NCBI GenBank assembly: GCA_029706075.1
Contig: JAINUG010000011.1
Coordinates: 4,757,501-4,821,500, forward strand
Direction: 5' to 3'
Source: Aldrovandia affinis
Lineage: Eukaryota > Chordata > Actinopteri > Notacanthiformes > Halosauridae
Length of the DNA stretch: 64,000 bases
Shown here piece by piece: positions 11,978 to 25,625 of this stretch. Positions within the stretch are counted from its first letter, which is position 1, and each line of letters opens with the position of its first letter. The notes under the pieces are model-generated. The model saw only the letters and a program-made list of their open reading frames with translations, was not told where the DNA came from and ran no database searches. A program made the translations under genes and the position numbers.

Positions 11978-13260
11978 GTATATCATCTCAGTCTTAAGGA
12001 ACTGTATTGTGGCCTTCCATCATTTCCTGTTTCACTGGGGTATAAAAATGAAGTAACACATGTAAAATCTCTTTGTCATCCATCACCATGGGGAAAGCCA
12101 AAGTACTTTAAATTCAAAAGAAACACATGGTTGTTACACAAGTCATGTAGTGGGTACAAAAAAAATACATAAATGGTTAAACATACCACTAACCACTGTT
12201 AAGGCAATAATCAAAAAGTTTCAAACATCTGGAAGTTACAAACTTCCCAGGAAGAGGAAGCAAATGCATGATTTCTCCATGCACAGTGAGGGAGATGGTC
12301 AGGGATGCAAAGAAGAACTGAATCACAGTTCAGGAACTGCAGATTTTAGGTCAAAAGTCTCAAAATCAAAACCATACCAACAGGCTCTTTGGAATGGTTA
12401 CATGAAGAAAGGCCTTACTGTGAGCATCCAATAAATGTAAGCATCTGGAGTTTGCCAAATGTCATTGGAACTATGACTGGAATCGGGTGCTATGGTCAGA
12501 TGAGATCAAAATTGAACTTTTTTGCCATATACACCATTGGCATGTTTGGTGTCAAAAGAGGGATGCATGGAAGGAAAATAACCTCGTACCTACCATCAAA
12601 TATGGTGGTGGATCATTCATGTTTTAGGACTGTTCTGCTGCCAGTGGTCCAGGGGCTTTTATTAAAATCAATGGCATAATGAATTTCACCAAGTACCAGG
12701 ACGTTTTAGCCAAAACCTTTGCCTCTTCCACAAAGCTGAGACTTAGCCATAAGTGGACCTTCCAACAAGTCAATGACCTCAAATATACCTCCAAATCAAC
12801 ACAAATGGTTCTGTGGAAACAATATCAATTTTTGCAGTGGCTATCTCAATGTCTGGACCCTATTGAAAACATGTGGTCCGGATTGAAGCGGGCAGTCCAT
12901 AAGCGCAAACGAAGGATATCAAGGATCTTAAATGGATATGCATGGAGGAATGGTTCAAGCAAGATCCCTTAAAATGTGTTCTCCAACCTTATTAAACATT
13001 ATAGAAATAGGCTCAGCACTGTTATCTTTGCCAGGAGAGGCTACACCAAGTACTAAAAACAGGGGTGCCAATAATTGTGAAACCTTTTTTTTTTGGAAAT
13101 CCATTTATAATTAGAAAAATGTGTTAATTTGGTCGATTCCATTGAATCATTCCACATGTTGGAAAATTACAATATATCTCAGTAATGGTATTGTTTGTTT
13201 TCTACAGTCTTTTTGACTCATTTTCATCAAGGGTGCCAATTATTCTGGAACTGAGAATAT
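11978..13260 (+). mobile_element. Full-length but inactive Tc1-like element
   Basis: Transposase remnants run in order on the plus strand: start MGKAK at about 12089; a helix-turn-helix-like segment (PLTTVKAIIKKFQTSG, 12190-12240); WNRVLWSDE near 12475; PTIKYGGGSF near 12590; a degraded NDLKYTSK (family NDPKHTSK) near 12780; and LDPIENMWSGLKRAVHKRKR near 12860. Several frameshifts and stops separate these blocks, and the usual catalytic Asp before NDPK is replaced (QQVND). The right end reads GGGTGCCAATTATTCTGGAA. The inverted repeats are too decayed for exact bounds. This Tc1 family differs from the one at 7792. Confidence 0.82.
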
Positions 13261-14466
13261 AGAACATTAGTTTACTCACTAAAGCTAAAAGAGACAAGCA
13301 AACAACTTAACTGCTGATCAACTGATCATATATTGATTTAGAATGACAACATTCTTCAAAGTTATTTACCTAATAGCAATTCTATTATACACGTTTTGCC
13401 TATTTTACTCTTCATTTGTGGTCAGGAAACATTGAATTTTTCATTCTCTGGGCTGTTTGAATCCCTTCAGCATTGATTTTGTATAAAGAGTTTGGATAGG
13501 GAGTTGAGGGGAATGATTCTGTAGGCTTTTCCCATAGATTTGTTACACTCTAAATTTGAAACAGGTGTTCCCTCATCCCCTTGTTGTATCAATGTGCAAT
13601 GATGCACATACCCATCACTTTGAACCCCCCACCCAATCCCCCCTGCCTCGATAGACCTGTGATGGTAGAGCTGAAAATATGTGATATCAGAAGACAGTGT
13701 GTGTTCGCTGTTGCTAGGGTGAAAAAATGCTATGAGCCTATTTCCCAACAGCTGTCTCACACTGGGGGAAAAGAGAATTAGAAGAATAAGAAATCCCAGC
13801 AAACTACTCTTTTTCCGCTAAGAGCTTCAGGTTAACTACGAAAGAGGTCCTTAGACACAGGGGAAACCCCCCTCCCCCATCCACTACAACCACCAACCAT
13901 TTTTATAGATCCATTCTTCAGTGGGACAGTGAGCTAACTGGGAGTCACTTTGGGGGCAGCCCTGGGGCCTCAGGCCCTTATCCTTCTGCGACCTCTCTTA
14001 CTGCGGTGACCCCAGCCAATCAGGAGGCTGCTGCTTCCTCAGGCATGTCGACACCTCAGCAATCACTCACTGTGTGACCTGTCGCCTGCAAGCACCTGGG
14101 TGAGCAGACAGGTGATACACAGGGTTACTCTGACTGCCTAGCAGGTAGATGCTATCCCAGTGGGCCTTGCACAGCTATGAGAGGCTCAGACACGGCGGCC
14201 CTTGTTAGCTGCTGGCTGGGCATCTCCTCCTGGCTAAAGGTTCTGAACCTGTGGACCAGATCAACCATGGTCCCAGCTGACAAACTGGTTGCATTTCTCT
14301 AGCACCAGATGGACTGAGCCTGAGACAGTCACGTTGGAAGTACAGCCATCTGCATCTGCTCAGACCCAACCCATCTCCTGAAACAGGAAAAACACAAAGT
14401 CTTCAACTTGGGTGTGTTTCAGTGCTTGTGGAAGTCAATGGAGCGGGGGGTGTGGGGGTAATTGGG

Positions 14467-14492
14467 TCTCTCTCTCTCTCTCTCTCTCTCTG
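14467..14492. repeat. (TC)n microsatellite
   Basis: About 13 TC units, seen directly. Confidence 0.9.
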
Positions 14493-15844
14493 ATGATTAC
14501 TTTTATTACTATTAATTTTTGCGAGAGGGGCAGGGAGTGACTCCTGGAACAGTGGGTGGTTAGCTTTCAGTGGAAGCCTGACATGTCTATTTTCCTGCTG
14601 TGGGTCACCAGCTTTCCCTTGTAAGGATAACCTTGGGGTGACTCTGGCCCCCTCTCCAGTGGTGATTAGGCTTTGTGATTGGAGTGACCATTTTCACTGT
14701 GTGTGATGGACACAGCACTCTGCATCAGCCCTATGGTCAATCCCACCTCAGGCAGGGCTGATCTGCTTACCTCTGGAATCTCACACTCACCTGTTGTCTC
14801 AGGTTGAAGTAGTTACGGGGTAAATAACTCCTTGTGTTCCTCTACCTGCTTAGTCTGTATTTGGAGTTAGACAGCGGCAGGAGCGGGGTTGGATGGACAG
14901 ACACAGGGACAGAGAGACACTATACAGAGGTAGAGGGGGCAGATGGAGGGGAAGAGGCAGAGTGAGGAATGAAAGAAAGAAAGAATGTTGGAGAAGGGTA
15001 GAGAGGAATAGACGGGGGATGGGGTAATATGCCATCTCTTTGCCAGGCTGGTGGAGTGGGTGTTGATTTTGACTGCAGCATTCACAGAGCAGGACTCAGG
15101 ACTGATAAGATGGCTCAGTTTCACCCCTGTAGATTCCTTTGTTTCTTTCTAAGGGGAATGAACGAAGCCGTTGTCTAATGATGTTAGAGATGTTAACGAT
15201 GTTAGCAAAGCAGTAAGCATTTTATTCCTTTAGGGAAACCATGAGCCAGGGCATCTGTGTGACCTCAGCTGACAGAGAGGAGAAAGCTAATGTAGTCATC
15301 CCCAAATAAAGGGGTGCTTATCTCCAGGCTCTCAGAAAGGAAAATGTGAATGAGCCAGTGAATCTGGGGGGGGTCCCTTAACCTGCCAATCTGCCGTGCG
15401 CTCCCTTAACCAGCAGTCAGCGGTCACTGTAACCCGGCTTCTCTACCCAAGGCTGTGGGCCGTCTATTCTACTGAATTTAAATAATTGAATCTTGTTAAG
15501 TCTCGTTTTTCCATTTTTGATGGTAGCTTAGCGGCCCCAGAAAAGTCTGACTCTGACTGCTTGGTGCAGCCTCTCCCTGAACGATAGGACTTTCATTTCA
15601 CCACTAGACTGTGCCGGGACACTGATGGGGGCTTCAGTTTAAGTAGTCAATGCCCTTCTTGCTAAAATGGCTATGCCTTTGTATTTATTGTTGTCGCTTG
15701 TCTTAGTTCCCTTTCATGTGGTCCACCATTTTTATTTATCTTAGCTCTTCATCTCAGCCATGGACTAAAGACCAAAGTATGTGTAGGAAATCAAGTTAAT
15801 AAGTAAATAAAAAAGTTAGAAAGTTTATTGTGTATGTCTGTGGG

Positions 15845-15995
15845 ATTACCAGGGTTTGGGTCAAATCAATTTCAATTCACTCAATTCAGGAAATGAATTC
15901 AAATTAAATTAATTGATTGATTAATATTCTATTCTATTCTATAAGGATTTTTCAATTAATGACATTTCCTTCACTAAAACGTCAAACTATTTTCT
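15845..15995 (+). repeat. MITE-like AT-rich repeat, copy 1
   Basis: Starts ATTACCAGGGTTTGGGTCAA and resembles 17715-17870 throughout (AATTTCAATTCACTCAATTC versus CATTTCAATTCAGTCAGTTC, later TTTTTCAATTAATGACAT versus TTTTTCAATGAATTCTTT). Similar 'GGGTCAATTCCATTTCAATT' sequence is common in fish genomes by recall. No clear duplicated target site was identified. Confidence 0.6.
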
Positions 15996-17057
15996 TCCTG
16001 AATTTAAAAAAGGTAAAAACTGCCTCCATCTACTAACATGTAACAGTAGCCAGTAACTGACAGCGTTAACACCCCATCCAGAAAAAGATGGTTATGATAT
16101 CTGAGCCCTAAATTAAGATGACCTGGTTATCATCATTCTTTATCTAATATGCACCTGCAACTTCTTCATCTCTTCATCTGAGAGGTTAGACAATGTTTCC
16201 TTTTTGTATTATTGTACTGCATTACATACTAAACAGAACAATGTGTTTATGGTTTTCTTGGTTTTGTGCTTCCTTGGCTCTGGATATTAGTAAAGGAAAT
16301 ACGTCTTATACACTTATACAGTATTCTGAATGTAACAGATTCGAGCCTTGACTCCCTTCACCGCAAACCCTAGTGATGGCACTGCCATCGAATTAAGTGT
16401 TCAGCACTGCGTCCTGTCTTCCTGACCTCTAGTGCGCATGTCCTGAAATGAAAAATTTGGAGACGTGCTGCGCAAATGGACTTTTCTTGTGGGTTCCCAC
16501 CACAGCCCAAAGATTCGACTTCACGAAAACATTCTGAATGATCGGTCCGCTCGGTTTCACGGAATGTAAGGGCTGGCTGTGTATTAATAATGGCAGCGAG
16601 GGCGAAATGTTTGAGGTTTGGTTTTGCGATGGTTAGTCCTGACTGGCTAGCACAACAAAGAAATGAGTCCATTGATTGAAGTGGTCTATTTCCTTTTTGA
16701 CTTTAGCACATTAGAGTTGATGAGGCTCTTGAATCAGGACCAACTTAACATTGCTGAGTTTTGCATCATGGCTCTTTAAAACTTTTAAAATTCCCACAGT
16801 GTGGTGAGTGTTTTGGTACAACTTGATAGATAGTTAGATCAATTTCTAGTAATACAGAAATCTATTTTTCTCCTTAAAAGAGATTTGGCAGATTTTCCTT
16901 ATAATCAGTAGACTTTCAGGAAATGTGAATTGTATTGTCCTATCTTGAGAATTTATTTAGCTTATTTTGCTTAATTACTGAGTCAAATAGCTCATTTAGG
17001 ATCATTTATGGTTAATACACAGTAGTTGTTTAATATAATTCTATAAACTCACTCACA

Positions 17058-17118
17058 CACACTCTCTCTCTCTCTGTCTATATATATATATATATACTGT
17101 ATATATACAGTATATATT
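17058..17118. repeat. CT/TA microsatellite with TATATAC palindrome
   Basis: A CTCTCT run passes into alternating TA, with ACTGTATATATACAGT forming a perfect local palindrome. Confidence 0.85.
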
Positions 17119-17592
17119 TAATGGGTTTTTTTATGAATAGGTGATTATTGCCTTTTGATCTCATAAAACTCCCCCTCTCCTCTAAGATCAGGAAAAGACT
17201 AAATCCAAAACAAAGGAGATTCATTCTGAATGAGAAGTTGCTTCCCTCTCCTTGGTCTTTACTTGACTTTACCGGCTTTGTGCTGTCAGTCTGTATTACT
17301 CAGACAAGCCCGACTCTGCTGTGAGCCCTTATGTGCTTCACCCCAGCAGAGCTGCTCAGGACTCCAGAAAGGGTATTGCTAAGTATGTGAGTAAAATTTG
17401 ACCCAAAACAAGCTGAAAAGTGAGTCATCCTGCCCCTTCTCTATCTTCCCTCCTTCCTCCTGCCCCATCCCTATCTCCCGTTCCTCCCCCCATCATCAAC
17501 CCCCGTCCTCCCCCATCAAATCAAAAAATGTTGTCTATTCACCTGAATAATTCTGGAATTCAGGCTCAAAGTGTATGTGTACTGTGTGTGTA

Positions 17593-17870
<278 letters not shown>

Positions 17871-17925
17871 ATACCCATATATATACAGTTATTTTCTGAT
17901 TTTGCCTCTATTAAAACACAATTTG

Positions 17926-18264
17926 CCACGGAGACTGGGGTTTGATTCCCCGTCCTGCCAGAGTCGGCTCTGGCCGGGAGTGCCATCGGGGCGGAAATTG
18001 GCTGTCCGGCCCAGGGAGGGGGGAAGGAAGCCGACACACACAGTTCGCTGTGCAAAGGAATGGTTCTGGGGCACCGGAATTACAGTCGACGGCACGACGA
18101 GTGTTGTCTCGGAGGAGGCAGCACTACGCCCTTGTCACTGCCGGTCACAGGACTACAGCAGCGAACTATAGGGGTAAGGGGGATTGAAGCACACAGGTAA
18201 TTGGCTACCAAATTGGGAGAAAACAGGGTAAAATCGGAAAATTTAAATAAATTAAAAAAATTAA
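17926..18264 (+). mobile_element. tRNA-derived SINE (family A), 5'-truncated, with 13-bp TSD
   Basis: The body matches the SINE at 9915: B-box region GGGGTTTGATTCCCCGTC, then GGCGGAAATTGGCTGTCCG, ending GTAATTGGCTACCAAATTGG and an A-rich tail. It begins within the tRNA-like head, so it is shorter at the 5' end than the other copies. AAAACACAATTTG occurs at 17913-17925 and again at 18265-18277, an exact 13-bp duplication typical of LINE-driven insertion. Confidence 0.92.
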
Positions 18265-21200
18265 AAAACACAATTTGGTGCTGCACACATGTATAAATGA
18301 AAAAATCTTTAAATCACATAGCTTTTATTGTGTCAGAGTAGGGTGATTCAAAGAGTCAGACACTGGGAGTGACAATTAATGTGGGAATCTCATCTCTGCA
18401 TAACCCTCTAACCCCATAATCCTCTAATGCTCTAACCCTCATGATCTCCACATATCAAGAGTCAGCGATTTTCAGAAATGAAGTATCATTATCATTTTTA
18501 TTTCCCCTTATCTACAGAATAAAGCAGATGGTAGAAGAAGCCGTTCAGCCATTCCCAGATGTGGGGGTGGGGCTGGGGCTAGGTATGAGTGTAAAGGGGC
18601 TGGAGAGTAGACACATCTGCTAAACTGGCTGTTTAGCTGATAATTGTAACTGTGGTATTTGTCCTCGCAGATTCCAGTGGTTCAGCCATAAGTGAGTGGT
18701 AATAACCTTTAGCAATAACGGCTTGGTCAGCGGACACTTTTCAGAAGGTACTAACCCTTGCACACAGATGGTAATGAAAGCCATCCCATTTGCCGGGGAA
18801 CTGGGTTAGCGTGATTTAAACCCTAATATTTAAATTAGTCATGCATGTGTGTGTATGTGTGCCTGTGTGTGTGTGTGTGTCTGTGCATTTATATTTACAT
18901 TTATATTTGTATTTTATAATTATTTAGTCTCTGGGAATCAAACGCAGGAAAGTTTTGATTGGATGAATCATAAAACAAACTAAGTATTTGACTGCTATAC
19001 AGTTGATTTATAGATCCTTGATATGTTGATCCAAGTGTTTTCCCATAAAAAGTTATATTCAGTTCTATTTATATTATTCTATTTAAATTCTGTTTACATT
19101 AATGTTTTTGCCATAACATGAAAGAGCCCTTGAATCTGAAATAAAGATGTTGGTTTTGTGAGCCGTTAGGCTGCCCGCTTTAAAGCTTCTTTCTCCCCCT
19201 CCCCCAGGACGTTTCATCCCTCGCCGGGGGGCACTAGACATGTAGCCCACCTGTGAGGGGCTGTTATTCTGACTCTGGGCTCTGAATTGGCTCTGGGCTG
19301 AGGAGCAAGGCCGGGCTCCTCTCACTGTTTCTCAGTCTCTTCTCTCTCTGTCCATGCAGAAGGGTTATTAGTTCTCAGCGGGTCTCACTTGGTCTCCATT
19401 ACTATCATTGTAATCTTCCTAAAGATGCAGATGCAGGAGAGAGGTGAGATCAGGGCATGCATGTACTATCTGCCTGTTACCTTATAAACCCCTGCCAGAC
19501 AGCTCCTTTACAATAATAAATATACCAAGACCCTACCCTACCTTGTGCATCCAGCCCTCTGCCTCACTTACAAACTACTTACAAAATGTGTTTTTATCTG
19601 ACCTTCAGGCACAGACCGAAGCTGGACCGAAGCAAGCAAATGTGCAACAAGTGAACAATTAGTATTTAGTAATGTAGTTAGATAATGTAGTGCTTTGTAA
19701 TTTGGTATTTTTCCAGCACCCTCTCACAGCCCCATCTAATACCTTGACACCACTGTTAGGCTATTGTACCTCTAGCTCCTCCAAACATAGTCAGTAATCA
19801 TAGTTGACTATAGTACATTGTTTTCCTTTTAGTGTTGTGTTATGTTGCAGATCAGAGTGTAAGATTAGAGAACTTGGTTCTGAGAAGCACCCAAAGAAAC
19901 ATTGGTCATCGCTGTCTGCTCACACAATTGGCCCAGGGAAAACAATTAAATAAAAATACTAAGTCACTTAGGAGAATTTCAAAACGTTGAGGCAAGTTTG
20001 GTATTAAACATTCAGTTTCCAGATGGCTGTGCCTAACAGTAAATCAGAGGGTGTTTGAAGGCCTTGATTGTTTTTTCTCAGTCTGACGCGAGCGACTGTG
20101 GTTGAAGTCATAACTGCTGAAATGGTCTTCCGAGGGCTGTGGTTGCCCTCACGCTGTTTTCAGGGGCGTGTGTCCTTCTGCTCGTGAGTCCTTTCACTCT
20201 GCAGTGCAAAAGCTGAGCTGCACTGTCCCTGCTTCAGAAGAGCACTCTTCATGTGCAGCTGGCGATTTTTTTGCCAAGCAAATAAATCATAGTAATAATT
20301 TTGTTTCTCAGAAGAAAGACTTCACTTTGTGTTTCCATTTCAGATCCATTGATCAGAACTTTGCCTTCTGAGTTCATTGTAAGATGGTCAAAACGCAGTT
20401 TTATTGAACCTTCACTAGCAAAGGCCCAGCCCGTCTAAATGAAGCAGATACGTGGCTAATGCAGAACAGGTGGCATTCAGCTTTAGGCCCTTTAGACATA
20501 ACCCGCCCCCCCTCCCTTTAACTCAGCCGGAGGGTTTTACTGTGCAGACTGCTGAGGAACCTTGGGCTTCATTGGGGGTTTTGGCCTATGCCCACCATGT
20601 GAAATCTAAAGGAAAGTGTACCCACAGAGAGCTGGACAATCGGTGGTGTGACCTGCGTCTGCTCTTACAACCCTGAAGAGTTCCCATGAAGCATTGCACT
20701 TCACACATTTGCTTGAACAGGAATTGCTACTGGAGACAAAATGGAGTAGACACAAGGGGCTGAAATTTGAGGGTATTTCGAATTATTGCAAACATCATCA
20801 TTGTTGCACGATAGAGAATGAGGGGGAAAATCTCCCCAGGCCAAATAAATGATTAGGTCATGGGGTACAAGTTGTTTGACAGTCAACGCAGCAGTTTACT
20901 AAAAACAGGGTCACCCCACCCAGTTGTCGGAGGGCGGGTCAGGGTCCCATATGCTTTGGTGTGGTAATTTGCTTTGGTCCAAACATGCCCATGCTTCTTC
21001 CCTTCCATCAATGCCCGTGCTCCCACCTTCCTGTTGAGTTTCAAGTACTTGTTGGGATTAACTCAGCCAGCGCTTATCTGCCCTGTGGATACCTTCATCT
21101 CCTAGAAGCCCTATCCTGTAGTGGGGCAAGAGGCAGAGACTCAAGCTGCAATTGCAATTATCCCATCCTGGGAAAACGACCACTGGGCCTGCTGTCTGCG

Positions 21201-21539
21201 CCCGTGCTGTTGTTTCGCTTTGTTTTTCGCCAACAATGAGAAAACAAGAGAACTCTTCACACTGTCAATCAAGCAGCACCTCTACATGCTTATTTGTGTT
21301 GCTTTGTTTGGTTCTGAATGCAGGGATTTTGGGCTGTATGTCCTTACTGAGCAGTTGTTTGCCCTGCAGCCAGGCTTTTGTCTAATGAAGGAATCTGGTT
21401 TCATATTCTGGCACTGTGAACTCTCGTTAAGGTGTTTTTTTAAAGGGCATATTTATTTCAGCTAACTAGCCCCTCAGAGAAAGTCTCATTAAGCCACACG
21501 TACAAAGAAAAGGCGCTGGTGTACTTACCAGCTAATTTT

Positions 21540-22450
21540 GTGGATGGTGTGACATGCCATTGTTTCTTCTTTATTACCTCTACATCATAATTAGCGGGCA
21601 GGACACTGTTACAGGAGTCTTTCAGACTTGCCAAAATCTGTGCCAATCCCATTTCCTGAATCATCGCTAATGACAGGTGTTAAACGGCCATGTCAAACAA
21701 AGCAAAATGTCTAACACGGCATACCTGAGTTAAGCACCATGCCGTTAATAATCATCACCAGAAAATAAACTTTAGTGGATAAAGCAGGAGCGGACTAGCT
21801 GTGCTTTGGCTCGGCTTACAAAGTCTTTGAAGGCTGGTTTTTAAAAATCTCCGTTGGTCTCAGGCACCTCTGTTAGTACTGGGACTGAGAGGGGGCTAGC
21901 CTCGAGAGCCAGGCATTTTTTTAGATCCTTCTTTGGTGATAAGCCCGCCCATATTATAGGGTGGAGCCCTATTGATTCCCCCTGTCAACGATTTAATATG
22001 ACGAATGACAGCAAGCCAATGAAAAGCACTTCAGAAATACTGAAGCGGAAATCGAAAGCTATCACCCTTTCTTCAGCTAATTTAATCAGGCGGTAAGCCG
22101 AGGGCTTGCTGTCTGAGAATGGAACTAGCGGAGGAGTATCCTTTGGCCGTACCACAGGCTTTTATTTCACCCCCCTAATGGTAGGGTTGTAAGCGAGCAG
22201 TGCGATCGACTTTAGCATGGCCTCGCTGTAGACGGGGCTCGTTAAATGCTGTGTAATTGCAGCCCCCTTTCCAAGTGGACCTTAATGGGCTTCTCTCCTC
22301 TGAGGCTACCTCCTCGCACGCACGAAACAACTCCTCCAGAGCCTGGAACATACCGGCAACCTGCAGTTCACTGGGCACTCTAGCATGCGCTTCCTCCGAA
22401 ATGGGGTGCAGCTGGCCCCCCGCTTTCACTTTGCAGTCCAAGAGCTGAGT
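21540..22450. promoter_or_regulatory. Repeat-poor candidate regulatory element inside xrcc4 intron
   Basis: About 0.9 kb without microsatellites or recognisable transposons, rich in homeodomain-type cores (ATCATAATTAGC, CAGCTAATTTAATC, TGTGTAATTGC) and of mixed base composition, in contrast with its surroundings. No open frame here resembles a known protein. The composition suggests a conserved non-coding element. This is inference only, since conservation cannot be measured here. Its target, if any, could be xrcc4, vcan or a more distant gene. Confidence 0.25.
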
Positions 22451-24793
22451 TGAGCAGTTCCTGTGCTAGAGGACTGCGCACCTGGTGCAGCTGGTCCAGG
22501 GAGATCACATCTGATTGGCCAGAGGAGTCACCATTGAAGGATGAGATAGAGAATAACTTGCAGAATGAGACCCTCCCTCCCTGGGTGACTATGCATAGCC
22601 CTGCAGGACTTCCAGCCACAGTCGTCCCAGGCACTGCCAGGAGAAACTGACGGGAATGAAAGATCCATTATTTTTATAGTAACACAAGTCGGGTTCATTC
22701 GCTGTCACTTTGATGTCATTTGAAATGAAAATGCTTATAATGTGTTGAGCCAATGAGCCAATAAGCAGTTTCCAGGTGGTTGGTTATAAGACAACCTTTT
22801 TTATGGGAAAGATACACGGCATACACAGTGGGTCCACTGGACCAGGTTTGAGAATTGCTGTGCTAAAGTATTCCTTATTTTATAATTGCAGACCTAAGCA
22901 AAAGTCAGTTATGGTCGTGCATCAGGTGCAGACGTGTGATGTGTTCTATAATGCACCATTGCCTTTGCCTAATAAAGCAGCTAGCATTTGCACTTGGCAG
23001 ATACTACAGTTCCCATGTGACACGTAAAGAACTGTGAAATTGGACATTATGAAATTGGAAAAAGGGCGTACACTCTTCAACTGTAATTACGACAACCGAC
23101 ATTAATCATCTCCCAGAAAGGCCTCTGATACTGGCACATTTCTCAGCTCCACAGAGCTGAAAGAGCTGAAAGTCTTACTTTCAAACCTGTCTGTGGCCAG
23201 CCCTGTCCCTGAGTCAGCCCCATTAATACGCTAACCTGTCCCGTTACCAGTGTCCAAGCATTAGCTGGGCTCCAGCCCTCTTTGCCTGTGTAGAAGTGAT
23301 TAGAGAGTGAGGCTTCATGCACCATAATAAGGGTGGAGCTATGTGGGTGGTGCTATCAGCAACTCACTGGTTTTCACCAATCCTGGCATCTTGCTATATG
23401 GAACAACAAAGTTATTTGATTGGTTCATATGAGTCTGTGATTGGCAGCATGTGGCAGCTCAGCCCCATTATGGGGTTCATGAGGCCTTACTCTCCCTTCA
23501 CTACTTTATAGTGAAGATATAAAAGTGGGGCTTTGCATATGTCTTTCTTCGTTGACCATGCACATGCATAATTTCATTGCCAACAGTATTACAAGCAATA
23601 ATGAGATGTGTTTGAAGGAAGCAACATCATTTAGAGCTTTGCTTTGATTAGCTTTAGTTTTTTTAGTGATAAGTGTTTTATGTACTTGTATACTTGATGT
23701 AAACTGGATCCGTTTGCTTAAATACTATCGAGGCTGCATGCTTCCTGAAAATACTTTTTGTTTGATTGGGTAATATTTTGTCTGACCTTTTAGTTGGTAC
23801 GATGAAGCTTAATTCTTCGGTGCCTCGTGTCTTGGATCTCTCGAGACCCTAAGCCCCTGTGGCACTTTGGTTGCACCGTGAGTACACACGTGTTTCGTTA
23901 ATGTGTGAGAACTCCCCCAGAGAACGTTCTTCACTGATTTACTGCAATACAAGAAAACAATACCCTGTTTTCTGTAACGTATTTATGGTAAGAGACAAAA
24001 AAAAACCTTATTTGTTATTATGAAAAACTTCATTCTTCAGTTCCGGGCCCTTGGGCCAATAAAAATAAGTCAGATAGCTTCCCAGAAATCTCAAACTGTG
24101 GTTAGGGTTCGTGTGCACACATTACATCCTCCGCTCAAACACACTTTCATGTTACAATGCCGAGTGACACAGAGGAAGGACATGTCCGGCCGTGGTGATT
24201 GGACCCCCTGTTTTTGAAGCTCCACAGCATCCATGTGTCAGGACATGACCTCCACAAACTTCGTTTTAAACAGTTTCATCTTACCATCTTCTGACCAGGA
24301 TCATTTTCATTTTCTGACCAGGATCAAACTTTTATTACCCCCCTTTATCCCAGTTGCAGCCGTCTTGTAGAAGTAAAGTGTCAGAGATGTGGTATTTTGC
24401 CACACAGCTCTGGAAGATGCCACTGCCAGCAGAACCGATGTGAGAGAGGCTCCTGTCACAGATGGTTTGCAAATAGACCTGGATGCACTCCTCTCTGTAT
24501 CCATGCTCCTTCCTCCTCTTCTTTCCCATTTATGAATGATCTTTTAAACTTTGAAACTGTGTGGAAATAGATGGAAATGTAGGGGTATGATGAGCAGGAT
24601 GGAGCAGTGGCGGTCCACCATTACCAGGTAATGTAGGAGCAGAGTAAAGCAGAGTGGAGCGCGTGAGACAGCAGCACCTGGGCCCTCCCACTGACTCTCA
24701 CAGAGTATTTCTGTCTGCTGTTCCAAAGAACACTACAGGATGTCCTGAGTCCAATGGCAAGACCATCAATCCAATTTTTTGTAAAAGCACGGT

Positions 24794-24798
<5 letters not shown>

Positions 24799-24852
<54 letters not shown>

Positions 24853-25023
24853 CACTCCCTCATTCACACATGCTCACTTATACACAGTCACTAACTCATT
24901 CACACACACACGCACTCACTCGCTCATTCACACATACTCACACACACAGTTACTCACTCATTCACACACACACTCACTCATTCACACATACTCACTCACA
25001 GTCACTCACCCATTCACTCACTA
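24799..25023. repeat. (CA)n microsatellite followed by degenerate CACTCACTCATTCA repeats
   Basis: A clean CA run to about 24850, then an imperfect tandem array built of CACTCACTCATTCACACA-like units to 25022. The Thr-His-Ser frame through it is not a gene. Confidence 0.9.
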
Positions 25024-25184
25024 GGTGAGCAGGTCCAGTGTAAAAACAGTACCTTATTTTCATTACTCCCCCATCCTGCTCATCACACCCCTACATTTCC
25101 ACATAATTCCACACAGTTTAATTTAGTATTTTAATCCTAATGATTTGGTTGGCTGTCTGCCCTTTAAAACTCTCTTATGGATAA

Positions 25185-25625
25185 TCAGAATTGGATGTCT
25201 CAGAATTTCTTACAACTGAAACCAGATGAGACAGAAATTTTACTCCTAGGCCCAAAAACATCGACAGCAAATTCAATCAAACCGCCTCAGGTAATCTTTG
25301 ACCCAGACCTTCATTTTGTTTTACACATAAAAAAATGAGACTTGCTTTTAAAATTTGAGAAATATTTCTAAAATCATGAATCCCCTGTCTGTCAGTGATT
25401 CTGAGAAGGTCATACAAGCTTTTATATAATTCCGACTACACTAGACTTTAATTCTCCATACACATGCTTGAGCCACAATGCCCTGTCTCGGCTTCAGTTA
25501 GTGCAGAATTCTGCCGTAAGGCTCCTTACTAATACAAATAAGAGGTCTCATATAACCCCTGTTTTAGCATCATTACACTGGCTTCCGTTTTCTTTTAGAA
25601 TTGATTTTAAAATTGTATTAATTAC
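25185..25625 (+). mobile_element. L2-type LINE fragment (reverse transcriptase C-terminal region)
   Basis: Interrupted plus-strand translations give IRNWMSQNFLQLKPDETEIL with LLGPK following, then VIFDPDL, then LSHNALSRLQLVQNSAVRLL, then ITPVLASLHWLPFSFRIDFK. These blocks follow the order of the region just after the polymerase motif in L2/CR1-group LINEs (LQLNPDKTEILL, LGVIFDP, LQLVQNAAARLL, LHWLPV). Stops and frameshifts fall between them, and both ends are truncated. It is a dead fragment. Confidence 0.82.

Noticed and set aside
23300..23490. Weak similarity between this stretch and about 50780-50880
   Set aside because: Some shared phrases (AACTCAC...GGTT, ATTGGTTC) but too diverged to claim as one repeat family by eye.
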